The notes under the pieces were generated by a model. The model was not told the DNA's origin, made no database searches, and saw nothing but the letters and a program-made list of their open reading frames with translations. The position numbers and the translations under genes were made by a program. A stretch of 44,266 nucleotides of DNA. It comes from Nitrospira sp. (GTDB taxonomy: Bacteria > Nitrospirota > Nitrospiria > Nitrospirales > Nitrospiraceae). The DNA lies in assembly GCA_030692565.1 (NCBI GenBank), contig JAUYAO010000011.1, positions 1 to 44,266 of the forward strand, in the 5' to 3' direction. This document shows, in pieces, positions 31,187 to 39,808 of this stretch; positions within the stretch are counted from its first letter, which is position 1; each line of letters begins with the position of its first letter.

Positions 31187-34158
31187 GCGCCCTCCTGAGA
31201 GCGGGGAACCCAGACACAGACCTTCGTCCCATCCGCCGGAAGGGAGTGGACGCGGAGAAACCCGCCCAAGAGACGCGCGCGTTCCTGCATGCTCACCAAA
31301 CCGAGTCCTTTCTTGCGAGCGTCCTTGCCCTCAAGGTCGAACCCCTTGCCGTTATCGCGCACCGACACGCCGACCCCCTTGGACGATCCGCTCAGTCTGA
31401 CCGTCACATGGTTCGCCTGGGCATGTTTGAACACATTCTGGAGACTCTCCTGCATGACGCGGAATAGATTGGTTTTCACGTCCGGTGAAAGCGCCTTCGG
31501 CGCCTCGCGGGCTGTAAACGTCACCGGCACCCCTGTCCGTTTCGTAAATTCGGCGATATGGTCTCGCATGGCCACCTCCAAGCCGACGTGATCGAGCAAC
31601 GAGGGATGTAGATTGTACGCCAGATCGTGCAGATCGTCGGACAGCCGCCCGATGCCGGCATGAATTCTCGCGAGCTGCCGGAGAATCGGCTCAGGAAGAT
31701 GGACGATTGAGCTACGCTCAATCGTCTCCAGTTCGACCGCCAGCGCCGCTAGCCGCTGATTGAAGTCGTCGTGCAGGTCGCGCGCGATCCGCTTACGCTC
31801 CTGCTCCTGCGCCGTCAACAATTTTTCCGTGAGCGCTTGGAGCTCTTCTCGATTTTCCCGGAGTACGGACTGGCTCTGCTGAAGCGCCAGCTCGGCCTGT
31901 TTCTGGGCCGTCACATCGGTGGACAAGGCCAAAATCCCTCTGACCAGGCCGGCGTCGTCGCCATCAGGCATATACTGCGTGCTCATCCAGCGAGCATTGC
32001 CATTCGGTAAAACCATCGGATACATAAACGACACCGCCTGACCTGCTAAGGCCTCCCGGAGGTACGGTTCGAACTCGTCGAAATTGATCTCACCCACCAC
32101 GTCCTTGACAAGCTTCCCTACCATGTCCGAGACGGGTCGTCCGAAAAACTCTTCATGCCGCTTATTCATAAAGCCATACCGTAATTCAGTATCGATATAC
32201 GCATAGAACGCCGGGACGTTGTCCGCTAAGAGATGGAATTCGCGCTCTTGATCCCGCAAGGAATTTTCAGCCCGCTTGCGTGCAATGGCCGTCGCCAACC
32301 CGTGGCAGACGGATTCGAGGGCTTGCAGCGTCAGAGGGGATGACGCGTGAGTCCCGAACAGTGCGAGCACACCGAACACACGGCCTTCGACGACGAGCGG
32401 ATACCCGGCAAACGATTGCAAGCCGTTCTCGCGCATCCACTGCTTGTTCGGCAGGCGGTCGTCCTGAAGGATGTCGTTCGAGATTATTGCACCGGCGCCC
32501 TGAGCAATTTGTCCGATCTTCAGGGCCCCCAAGGGGACGCGGCGGAATTCACCGTTACGATTCACCGAAAGCCCGGCGCTGGCTGTAAGATGAAGGCACT
32601 CGGTCCGGTCCTGGCACCATTCTACCTTGTGACAGTGCTCACAGAGGTCTCCAGGCCCCATCGTCCAGATTCTTGCAAAGGCGTATCCCAAACGCGTGAC
32701 GATGGTGTCGGTCAATTGCTGGAGCAGGACATTGAGAGGCTTGTCTCGATTCAACGCGAGGCTCGCCTCGGCGACAAAGCCCGACAAGCGCGCGCGTTCA
32801 ACCAATTCATCCTCTGTCCGCTTCCGGTCGGTAATGTCATGCCCCAGATAGATCAGGCAGGGAATGGACCCGAGTTGGATCGGCTCGACAGAGACCATGA
32901 TCGTCCGAATCTCTCCGGACTTGGTCCGGAGCAACCCTTCCCGATTGTGGAGACGGCCCCGTTCCTGAATTTCCTGGAGCACAGACGCGCGCTTCGATGG
33001 ATTGGCCCAGAGCCCCAACTCCAGAGTCGTGCGACCTATTACTTCCTCTCGCGTGTACCCAGTCAACCGGCTAAATCCCTCATTCACATCGCAAAACCGG
33101 CCTTCTGGCAGGGTACTGATCCCGACAGCGGAGGGAGTCCAGTTGAAAAGAGCTTGAAAGTGTTGTTGCGACTGAGTCAGATCCTCAATGAGCCGGTGTT
33201 GCTCTTGCTCCGCCCGCTTCCGCTCCGTGACATCGCGCAGAATCACGGTGAAGAGCGTCTTGCCGGCGACCAGAACCCGGGAGATTGAGGCCTCGAGGGG
33301 AAACTCCTCTCCGTTCGCTCGCAGACCGAACAAGGTGCCTTCTCTCTGCATCGCACGGGAGGGCGCACCGCTCTTGGCAAAGCGGCTCATATGACCGTGA
33401 TGCGCCTCTCTGTACCGTTCCGGAATGAACCGGTCGAGCGGCTGTCCGATCGCCTCGGCGGCCCGGCAGCCGAACATAGACTCTGCCGCGCGATTGAAAA
33501 GCACCACATGCTCCTGCTCATCAACCGTAATGATGGCGTCCATCGCCGACCCGATAATCGCCTCAAGTTGCGTCCGTTGTGTTTCGAGCTCCTGCTCAGC
33601 CCGTTTGCGATCACTGATGTCCAGGAGCGACGTCCGCCAATGCGTGATGCGTCCCGGCTCTTCGTGGACCGCGAGGCTCTCCAGATAGACGCAATCGGCG
33701 GCGCCGGCCTTTTTCCGGATATGCATCTCACAGTTCTGTCGGGTACCGGTCTTCAGAACCTCCTGAACATGCCGATAGAGCCGGTCCTGATCCTCCGCTG
33801 CCACGAAGCGCGTGAGCGGTTGTTCGATCAGCTCATTCCGGTTGAGGCCAAGCAGCATCCCGGCCCTCAGACTGGCCTCCACGATTGTGCCGTCCCGATC
33901 CAGCGTGAGATGGCCGGCGGGGGAAAAATCGTAGAGAGCCACATAACGGTCGCGCGCCACTTCGAGTGCCACCTGGGTCCGGCGCAGCTCGTCGTTCTGC
34001 ATCTCCAGCTCGATCTGATGGACTTGCAGCTCGTGCACCAGCTGTTGCACATCCTTGACCGGCATGGCCACCACGTCACGGTTCGTGACGTGCAGCCGTT
34101 CTTCCGCCTGCAGGCGAAGCGCTGTGTCCTTCGTGGATCCGTCTGGTTTCTTGGCCAT
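31183..34158 (-). CDS. Multi-PAS/GAF NarX-type sensor histidine kinase
   Basis: This 991-residue kinase is probably cytoplasmic, with no membrane helix. The domain order is an N-terminal coiled coil (20-75), PAS (75-190), PAS (195-315), PAS (325-445), GAF (455-640), PAS (650-770), HisKA_3 with phosphoacceptor His796 (RKRIARDLHDDFNQ) and HATPase_c (880-985; QESLQNVFKHA N-box, DNGKGFD and GLGLVSMQERA G-boxes). The GAF domain has a cysteine cluster (CEHC, EWCQDRTEC) that could bind a metal or sense redox state. All catalytic motifs are intact. It is cotranscribed with the NarL-type regulator, and the CheB/CheR-PAS gene lies 86 bases upstream. Confidence 0.93.
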   Translation of the reverse strand: MAKKPDGSTKDTALRLQAEERLHVTNRDVVAMPVKDVQQLVHELQVHQIELEMQNDELRRTQVALEVARDRYVALYDFSPAGHLTLDRDGTIVEASLRAGMLLGLNRNELIEQPLTRFVAAEDQDRLYRHVQEVLKTGTRQNCEMHIRKKAGAADCVYLESLAVHEEPGRITHWRTSLLDISDRKRAEQELETQRTQLEAIIGSAMDAIITVDEQEHVVLFNRAAESMFGCRAAEAIGQPLDRFIPERYREAHHGHMSRFAKSGAPSRAMQREGTLFGLRANGEEFPLEASISRVLVAGKTLFTVILRDVTERKRAEQEQHRLIEDLTQSQQHFQALFNWTPSAVGISTLPEGRFCDVNEGFSRLTGYTREEVIGRTTLELGLWANPSKRASVLQEIQERGRLHNREGLLRTKSGEIRTIMVSVEPIQLGSIPCLIYLGHDITDRKRTEDELVERARLSGFVAEASLALNRDKPLNVLLQQLTDTIVTRLGYAFARIWTMGPGDLCEHCHKVEWCQDRTECLHLTASAGLSVNRNGEFRRVPLGALKIGQIAQGAGAIISNDILQDDRLPNKQWMRENGLQSFAGYPLVVEGRVFGVLALFGTHASSPLTLQALESVCHGLATAIARKRAENSLRDQEREFHLLADNVPAFYAYIDTELRYGFMNKRHEEFFGRPVSDMVGKLVKDVVGEINFDEFEPYLREALAGQAVSFMYPMVLPNGNARWMSTQYMPDGDDAGLVRGILALSTDVTAQKQAELALQQSQSVLRENREELQALTEKLLTAQEQERKRIARDLHDDFNQRLAALAVELETIERSSIVHLPEPILRQLARIHAGIGRLSDDLHDLAYNLHPSLLDHVGLEVAMRDHIAEFTKRTGVPVTFTAREAPKALSPDVKTNLFRVMQESLQNVFKHAQANHVTVRLSGSSKGVGVSVRDNGKGFDLEGKDARKKGLGLVSMQERARLLGGFLRVHSLPADGTKVCVWVPRSQEGA

Positions 34159-34189
34159 CTGAACACCCTTCTTAAGACAGGCGGTCTCA

Positions 34190-34246
34190 AGGCTGAAGGG
34201 GGAAAGGCCGAAGTATTCGGGACTCCGACCTTCCCCCCTTCAGCCT
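34190..34246. repeat. Intergenic GGCTGAAGGGGG hairpin
   Basis: AGGCTGAAGGGGGAAAGG is matched downstream by its near reverse complement CCTTCCCCCCTTCAGCCT. The hairpin separates the CheB/CheR gene from the kinase gene and reaches the CheB/CheR stop codon. It may attenuate read-through into the kinase gene. Confidence 0.6.
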
Positions 34247-37200
34247 ACTCCTCGGCCTTCCCGCCAGGCCCCCTCACCTCTTCCATGGCTAACAAAATTC
34301 GGCCCGGTTGCGCCGCCTCCTGCTCGACTCGACGGCCATTGAGTGCCAATACCCGACGTCCGATCTGGGGGAACGTCTGGTCCACGATAAAGTCCTGGAA
34401 CGAGCGGTTCTTCGGCAGAATCTCTTCCAGCAGATGGCGTAAGTCTGGCAGGTTCCAGGCCCCGTTGCAGAGGTGGTAGATGAGCTGCTGCTCGACCTCG
34501 CGCGGCGTTACCTGAAACATCCGGTAGAAGGCCTGGTTGGCCGAGACCACGCGAAGCTGGTCGTCCATCACAAGCAGAGGTTCGCGTATCGTCTCAACGA
34601 TGCTGACGGCCAAGCTGCGCGCGGCCTGGACGACCTGCTCGGATTTCTTCAACCGGGTGATGTCCTGAAACGTCAGCACGAGCCCCTCAATAGTGTTCTT
34701 GGTGGTCCGATAGGGCAGAATCCGCATGACAAACCAGCTCCCGTCGGTCGCCCGGACTTGCCGCTCCTTGACGGTGAGCGTCTGGAGCACGTCCCGCGCA
34801 TCCTCCGACAGCCGGTCATAGCTCAGCTTCGAGACGATGTCCGACAGGGGGCGCCCGACATCGACGGCCATCAGGCAGCTTACCCGCTTCGCCTCCGACG
34901 TGAACCGTTTGATGCGCAGCTCATTGTCCAGAAAAATGGTGGCGACCTCCGTGCTGTTCAAGAGATTCTGCAGATCGTCGTGCGCGTCCGAGAGGTCGTC
35001 GAGCTTGCCCTGGAGCTCGGAATTGACGGTCACCAGTTCTTCATTGAGGGATTGCATCTCTTCCTTCGCCGTCTCCAGTTCCTCGTTGGTACTTTGCAGC
35101 TCTTCGTTGGTGGACTGCAATTCCTCGTTGGCGGACTTCAGCTCCTCATTGGAGGTTTGCTGTTCCTCGATCGTGTGTTGCAACCGTTGCTTCGTGAACT
35201 CCAGTTCCTGCAAGAGCCGGGACTCCCCTTTCTTCATTGGTGCGGCCGTTCGCGCCGGTGCGCCCTTCCCTACGGCGGGCTTCTCCTCCCGCACCTGGTC
35301 AAACGTTACGAGAAATAGACCCTGGAGGGCCTCCGGCTCGACAATTCTCTTGACGGCCAGGTTGACCAGGATGGCGCCGTCGCTAGTCTTCACCTGCACG
35401 TTGCGGCGCAGAATTTCGTCCTTCTGGCTGGCCGCCCGATGGAGCGCGGTCGCCAGTTCGTGTCGCAATCCTTCCCGCGCCATCTCCACCACGCGGTGTG
35501 TCGCCGGGCCGGGCGCCGGCTCAAGATAGGAACCGGTGTGGCCGTGGGTGTAGACGACCTCACCCCGACCGTTCACGAGGACCGCCGACGGCGCGTAGCG
35601 CGAGACCAACAGCTGCTGGATGAGATCGGCAATCGGGGCGGGGCGCGTGGTGGGAAGAGGCACCTCGGCCTCCGCGCGGGTCTCGGTGCCCCCTTGCATC
35701 AATCCATGAGGAAACCGTTCCAGGTGAGGAAACGTCGCTGGTTCCGCCGTCCGCCTGAACAGCTTCCATTTCCGGTCGATGACGGTAAAGAGCGAGTCGA
35801 ACTCCCCGACCGCTTCGGACGTACCGAGAAACAGGATGCCGTTCGGCTTCAAGGCGTAGTGGAACAACGGCAGGATTTTGTGTTGCGCCTGGGCGTCCAG
35901 ATAGATCAGGAGATTGCGACAGGACAGGAGGTCCAGTTTCGTAAAGGGGGCATCGGTCAGGATGTTATGCGTGGCAAACACGACCAGATCACGAATCTCC
36001 GTCTTGACTCGGTACCCGCTGTCTTCCTTGGTAAAGAACCGCTGTAGGCGCACCGGGGTGAGGTCCCCGGCGATGCCGACCGGATAGAGGCCGGCGCGGG
36101 CCTGGTCAATGGCCCGGCTGTCGAGATCGGAGGCGAAAATCTGGACGGTGAGCCGGAGCTTCTTCTCCGTCAGGTACTCACGAAGCAGGATGGCGAGCGA
36201 ATAGGCCTCTTCTCCGGTCGAGCAGCCGGCGACCCACAGGCGCAGGGTCGTGCCCTCCGGCTTGCCCTCCACCAGAGCAGGCAACACTTTCTGTTCAAGG
36301 ACCTCGAAGGCCTGGGGATCGCGAAAGAAGCTGGTAACCCCGATGAGCAGTTCCTGAAACAGGGCATCGAGCTCATGCGGATTCGACAGCACAAACCGGA
36401 GATACGACTTCAGATTTTCGATCTGGTGCACGTTCATCCGGCGTTCGAGGCGCCGCTGAATCGTGTTCTCTTTGTAGAGGGAGAAATCGTTCCCGGTCCG
36501 ATCGCGCAAGAGGATGAAGAGCTTGCGCAGCGTCTGAGAGCCGTCTCCTTCAGGGAGCGGCAGCGCCGGTTTCGTTGAGCTGCGCGCATAGGCGCGCAAC
36601 GGCTCCGCCATCTGCCCCGGCGGCTGGACCACATCGATCACCTCGGAGCTGATGGCGCTGCGCGGCATGTTCTGATACTTGGCAGACTGCGGCTCCTGCG
36701 CGATCGTCATGCCGGACTCGGCCTTGATCGCGCGCAACCCCACGGTGCCGTCGCTGCCGGTCCCGGACAGAACGATCCCGACGGCTCTGTGCTTCTGGTC
36801 TTCCGCCAGCGAACGGAAGAAGTAGTCGATGGGCAGGGGCACGCGATCCTGTGAGGGCGGCCCCATGAGGTGCAGGATGCCGTGCAGGATCGCCAGGTTG
36901 GTGCCCCCCGGCGCCATATAGACGCCATTGGGCTCCACCGCCATCCCGTCCTTGATCTCCACCACCGGCATTGCGGTGCATTTACTGAGCAGGCTCGGCA
37001 GGAGACTGACATGGCCCGCATGCTGGTGCGACACCACCACGAAGGCCATCCCGCTGGCGGGAGGCATGTGGCGGAAGAACTCTTCCATGGCTTCCAACCC
37101 GCCGGCGGAGGCCCCGATCCCGACGATCAGGAACCCGAGCGGTTCTGGTGGCAGGCCAGCCGATGGAGCTGGTTGCACGGAAGGAAGGGGCAGGGCACCG

Positions 37201-37280
37201 CGTTTCTTCTTGGCACCCTTGGGCTTGGCGCCGATCTTTGCAGGGGTCTTCTTGCTCGTCTGCTTTCGTACCTTGGCCAC
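34245..37280 (-). CDS. CheB-CheR-PAS fusion protein
   Basis: This 1011-residue fusion begins with a basic Lys-rich leader (1-45). A CheB-type methylesterase domain follows (about 48-235; Ser in GIGASAGG, His in VVSHQHAGH, Asp in GTGSDGTVGL). Next is a CheR-type methyltransferase (about 255-525; TSFFRDP, VAGCSTGEEAYSLAILL SAM motif, CRNLLIYLD). After a linker comes a heptad coiled coil (about 690-770, repeated STNEEL units), then two PAS domains (about 790-905, 920-1005). There is no receiver domain, and no chemoreceptor, CheA or CheW gene is nearby. It therefore probably acts in a non-chemotactic signalling pathway with the adjacent kinase and regulator. The start is GTG 37280, with GGGGAG upstream. 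Confidence 0.95.
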   Translation of the reverse strand: MAKVRKQTSKKTPAKIGAKPKGAKKKRGALPLPSVQPAPSAGLPPEPLGFLIVGIGASAGGLEAMEEFFRHMPPASGMAFVVVSHQHAGHVSLLPSLLSKCTAMPVVEIKDGMAVEPNGVYMAPGGTNLAILHGILHLMGPPSQDRVPLPIDYFFRSLAEDQKHRAVGIVLSGTGSDGTVGLRAIKAESGMTIAQEPQSAKYQNMPRSAISSEVIDVVQPPGQMAEPLRAYARSSTKPALPLPEGDGSQTLRKLFILLRDRTGNDFSLYKENTIQRRLERRMNVHQIENLKSYLRFVLSNPHELDALFQELLIGVTSFFRDPQAFEVLEQKVLPALVEGKPEGTTLRLWVAGCSTGEEAYSLAILLREYLTEKKLRLTVQIFASDLDSRAIDQARAGLYPVGIAGDLTPVRLQRFFTKEDSGYRVKTEIRDLVVFATHNILTDAPFTKLDLLSCRNLLIYLDAQAQHKILPLFHYALKPNGILFLGTSEAVGEFDSLFTVIDRKWKLFRRTAEPATFPHLERFPHGLMQGGTETRAEAEVPLPTTRPAPIADLIQQLLVSRYAPSAVLVNGRGEVVYTHGHTGSYLEPAPGPATHRVVEMAREGLRHELATALHRAASQKDEILRRNVQVKTSDGAILVNLAVKRIVEPEALQGLFLVTFDQVREEKPAVGKGAPARTAAPMKKGESRLLQELEFTKQRLQHTIEEQQTSNEELKSANEELQSTNEELQSTNEELETAKEEMQSLNEELVTVNSELQGKLDDLSDAHDDLQNLLNSTEVATIFLDNELRIKRFTSEAKRVSCLMAVDVGRPLSDIVSKLSYDRLSEDARDVLQTLTVKERQVRATDGSWFVMRILPYRTTKNTIEGLVLTFQDITRLKKSEQVVQAARSLAVSIVETIREPLLVMDDQLRVVSANQAFYRMFQVTPREVEQQLIYHLCNGAWNLPDLRHLLEEILPKNRSFQDFIVDQTFPQIGRRVLALNGRRVEQEAAQPGRILLAMEEVRGPGGKAEE

Positions 37281-37518
37281 AGAATCTTCTCCCCGAAGCG
37301 GACGGAGAACCCGGCATCGTACACACGTGTCGATGAAAAGCCGGTCAGAAATCGGAGTCTAGGCTCTTTCCCCCTTTCCAGCAAGCGAGACAACCGCGGC
37401 CGGACCGGCACTAGTAAGGTCTCAATCCAGAACCAGGGTTTCTCCGAGTGTGCCCGGTCCGGCGCCTGTCGTACAAGGTGAGCGAGAATACATCCTGTTA
37501 TATCGCGCGGGAGATCCT

Positions 37519-37779
37519 ATGCTTCAGACAGACTCTCTTGAGTCGGCCATCCGCCGGGAACTTGGACGGGGCGGCCCTTGCACACTGGAGGAACTCAACG
37601 AACGTTTACCCTACTATTCTTGGAACCAGGTGTTTGCCGCCATCGATCGGCTCAATCGTGAAGGCATCGTGACCGTCCAGCGACCGGACTCGTTAGACTA
37701 CACCCTCTCGCTCGCTCCCACTCCCCCTTCGAAGCACAGCAAAACATATCGGTCTGAATCCGGGACGCACCTACACTGA
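37519..37779 (+). CDS. Small winged-helix-like protein, 86 aa (paralogue of 29512)
   Basis: This 86-residue protein shares with the protein at 29512 the sequence pattern P-C-x-LEE-L, YSWNQVFAAIDRLNREGIVTV and a following short strand. It is probably a compact winged-helix fold. It adds a Ser/Thr/Pro-rich C-terminal tail. GGGAG lies five bases before ATG 37519; an upstream GTG at 37450 would add 23 residues and is less likely. It is divergent from the CheB/CheR gene. A DNA- or protein-binding role in the same signalling system is possible, but nothing in the sequence proves it. Confidence 0.7.
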   Translation: MLQTDSLESAIRRELGRGGPCTLEELNERLPYYSWNQVFAAIDRLNREGIVTVQRPDSLDYTLSLAPTPPSKHSKTYRSESGTHLH

Positions 37780-38089
37780 GCACGCGCCCAGCCGCCGGCA
37801 GGCTATCCCGGTCATTCCTCTTGCGATGCCTTCACCTCATTCCACTTATTCCAGTCGTGCAGGCGTGACACCGGACGCATGTCCGGCTCTCCGGCGATCG
37901 CCCCAGATCCTCTCTCATCCTCACTCCAGCGATTGTGGCACTAGTACATTGCTCTGGAGGAACTGGTGAGTTCCCCAGTTTCACAAACGGCTACGAATCG
38001 CCATGATCTCCCCATCAGATCCGCGATCGGTTCCGCCATATGACCACATATCTGTTTCCTGCTGGCCGGGTGAATGAAGGAGGTGGCAC
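37780..38089. other. Intergenic region with one regulatory-like palindrome
   Basis: No gene is recognised in these 310 bases. At 37961-37980 there is a 20-base near-palindrome with AACTGG and CCAGTT ends (16 of 20 positions symmetric) whose core CTGGTGAGTT matches the motif at 13026, 19336 and 30325. It lies about 110 bases upstream of the gene at 38090. Confidence 0.5.
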
Positions 38090-38383
38090 ATGTCTCGCGA
38101 AGGACTGTCCATGCAGAATGCTCCTCGCGCGCCTTCCGCTTCGATGAGCACTCTGTACATCGCACCGCAGCTGCTCCCTGTCTGTTGCATCTGCGGATTC
38201 ATTCGAGACGAAGCGGGAGGTCGTCCTCAGCACGGGCGCTGGGTCGCGCAACGGGCCTATCAAAAGATACATGGAGGGAATCTGGCGGATTTCTCTCTGA
38301 CGCACACTTACTGTCCGAAATGTTTGGTAAAGGTCCAGAAGACTGTTCGGCAGTACCTGCGTGAGGGAGGAACAATGCGATGA
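38090..38383 (+). CDS. Small zinc-ribbon-like protein, 97 aa
   Basis: This 97-residue protein has two cysteine pairs, CCIC (LLPVCCICGFIRDE) and CPKC (THTYCPKCLVKVQ), separated by about 45 residues. The spacing and surrounding words (CxxCxxIRD ... W ... FSxTHxYCPxC) resemble a motif I recall at the C-terminal end of many PAS and receiver proteins (LPICSSCKKIRDD ... SHGICPEC). This looks like a free-standing version of that module. AAGGAGGT lies five bases before ATG 38090. It sits next to signalling genes, but no function is known. Confidence 0.7.
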   Translation: MSREGLSMQNAPRAPSASMSTLYIAPQLLPVCCICGFIRDEAGGRPQHGRWVAQRAYQKIHGGNLADFSLTHTYCPKCLVKVQKTVRQYLREGGTMR

Positions 38384-38504
38384 CATCGCGCGCCGGCGCG
38401 CAAGACCGCCGGCCGGGCCTCCACGCACAGGTCGGCCGCACGGAGCGGAAACCGGCATCACTCGGTGAAACATTCTTGACCGTGACGATCAGGAGGGCGA
38501 CATC

Positions 38505-39509
38505 GTGAGTCCGCACAACACATCGGATCAGCTCTGGTCGATTATCCTGGCAGGCGGGGAAGGCTCGCGGATGAGCGCCTTCGTGCATCGGTGGCTGGGC
38601 CGGCCCACACCCAAGCAGTATTGCGCCTTCGTCGGCACACGCTCCATGTTTCAACACACGCTGGATCGGGCAAGCCGGCTCACACCGGCGGACCGCATGG
38701 TCGCCGTCGTCGCGCGCAGCCATCGGCATGATGCGCTCGCACAATGGGGAGACCGGCGGGGCGGCACCATCCTCTTTCAACCCGCCAATCGCGATACGGC
38801 GGCCGGCGTGTTCCTGCCGCTGACCTATATCCGCGCCAGGGCCCCGGAGGCCACCGTCGTGCTCTACCCGTCGGATCATTTCGTCTATCCCGAAGACCGG
38901 TTCCTCGACGCGGTCCGGCGCGCGGTCCGGGTCGCCGAGTCGCGCACGGATCGGGTAGTGATGCTGGGCGTCGCCCCTGATCGCCTGGAACTGGACTACG
39001 GATGGATCCAGCCCGGCCGCCCCCTCGAGAGCCGGGACGGCGAACCGGTGCAGACCGTTCGCTCGTTTCTGGAAAAACCCAATGCCGCCCAGGCCGATGC
39101 CGCGTTGCGGGCAGGCGCGCTCTGGAACACGCTGGTGTTGGCCGCAAAAGTTGATGCGCTGTGGAAGCTCGGCTGGCAATGCCTGCCGGATATGATGCGG
39201 CGCTTTGAGCAATTGGGACAGGCCATCGGAGGGCCGGAAGAAACGCGGCTCCTGAACGCCATGTATCACGATCTGCCGATGCACAATCTCTCGTCCGACC
39301 TGCTGCAACGCGTCCCGGACCACCTTGCGGTGATCGAACTCACCGGCGTGCTCTGGAGCGACTGGGGCAAGCCGGAACGCATTGCCGAAACGCTGCGGCG
39401 GATCGACCGGCGGCCGGCGTTCCCCTTGACCTGTCTCGACCATCCATTCGTTCCCTTCCCGGGGACCGCCCCGGAAGCAGGGCTGTCTCCGGGTGTGTCA
39501 TTCCTATAA
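38505..39509 (+). CDS. Mannose-1-phosphate guanylyltransferase-like nucleotidyltransferase
   Basis: This 334-residue sugar nucleotidyltransferase has the Rossmann-like N-terminal motif IILAGGEGSRM (nucleotide binding), PKQYCAFVG, FQPANRDTAAGV, VLYPSDHFV (metal-binding Asp) and FLEKPN (substrate Lys). These match mannose-1-phosphate guanylyltransferases, although residue choice in the first motif (GGEGSRM in place of GGxGxRL) is slightly unusual. It would make GDP-mannose or a related NDP-sugar. There is no phosphomannose isomerase domain. The start is GTG 38505, with AGGAGG eight bases upstream. It is probably cotranscribed with the DUF2934 gene 18 bases downstream. Confidence 0.83.
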   Translation: MSPHNTSDQLWSIILAGGEGSRMSAFVHRWLGRPTPKQYCAFVGTRSMFQHTLDRASRLTPADRMVAVVARSHRHDALAQWGDRRGGTILFQPANRDTAAGVFLPLTYIRARAPEATVVLYPSDHFVYPEDRFLDAVRRAVRVAESRTDRVVMLGVAPDRLELDYGWIQPGRPLESRDGEPVQTVRSFLEKPNAAQADAALRAGALWNTLVLAAKVDALWKLGWQCLPDMMRRFEQLGQAIGGPEETRLLNAMYHDLPMHNLSSDLLQRVPDHLAVIELTGVLWSDWGKPERIAETLRRIDRRPAFPLTCLDHPFVPFPGTAPEAGLSPGVSFL

Positions 39510-39527
39510 TCCAAGGAGGAAACAGCC

Positions 39528-39779
39528 ATGAAGTCCGTCACCATCAGCACGACCAAGCAGGAGCGCAAAGCACCGGTTCCCCAGCAACAGCAGCCGTCTA
39601 AAAAGACGGCGACGCAGAAGTTTCACGTGCTACCGCAGGCGCCCTGTGGTGACCTGAACATCCTCATCGCGAAGCGGGCCTATGAGCTCTACAGCGAGCG
39701 GGGTTATCGGCATGGCAATGCAATGGAGGACTGGCTCGACGCAGAGCGGGAGATTCTGAGCCAGATCCCGCCGGTCTAA
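39528..39779 (+). CDS. DUF2934 protein
   Basis: This 83-residue protein has a basic, Gln/Lys-rich N-terminal arm followed by the DUF2934 motif IAKRAYELYSERGYRHGNAMEDWLDAEREI at about residues 47-76. Proteins of this family are small and common in Nitrospira and some proteobacteria, often near signalling or stress genes. No biochemical role is known. AAGGAGG precedes ATG 39528. It lies 29 bases before the large activase gene on the same strand. Confidence 0.88.
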   Translation: MKSVTISTTKQERKAPVPQQQQPSKKTATQKFHVLPQAPCGDLNILIAKRAYELYSERGYRHGNAMEDWLDAEREILSQIPPV

Positions 39780-39808
39780 GAGGATCGCACAATTCCGGAG
39801 GGTCTCGC

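Noticed and set aside
37936-37952. Sigma54-like TGGCAC...TTGC
   Set aside because: The spacing between the GG and GC elements is 12 bases instead of the required 10.
38388-38401. 14-bp palindrome GCGCGCCGGCGCGC after the zinc-ribbon gene
   Set aside because: No U-tract and composed only of G and C in a GC-rich gap; too weak to call a terminator.
38199-39443. 414-codon minus-strand frame opposite the nucleotidyltransferase
   Set aside because: It is a shadow of the real gene; no ribosome-binding site and no family features.
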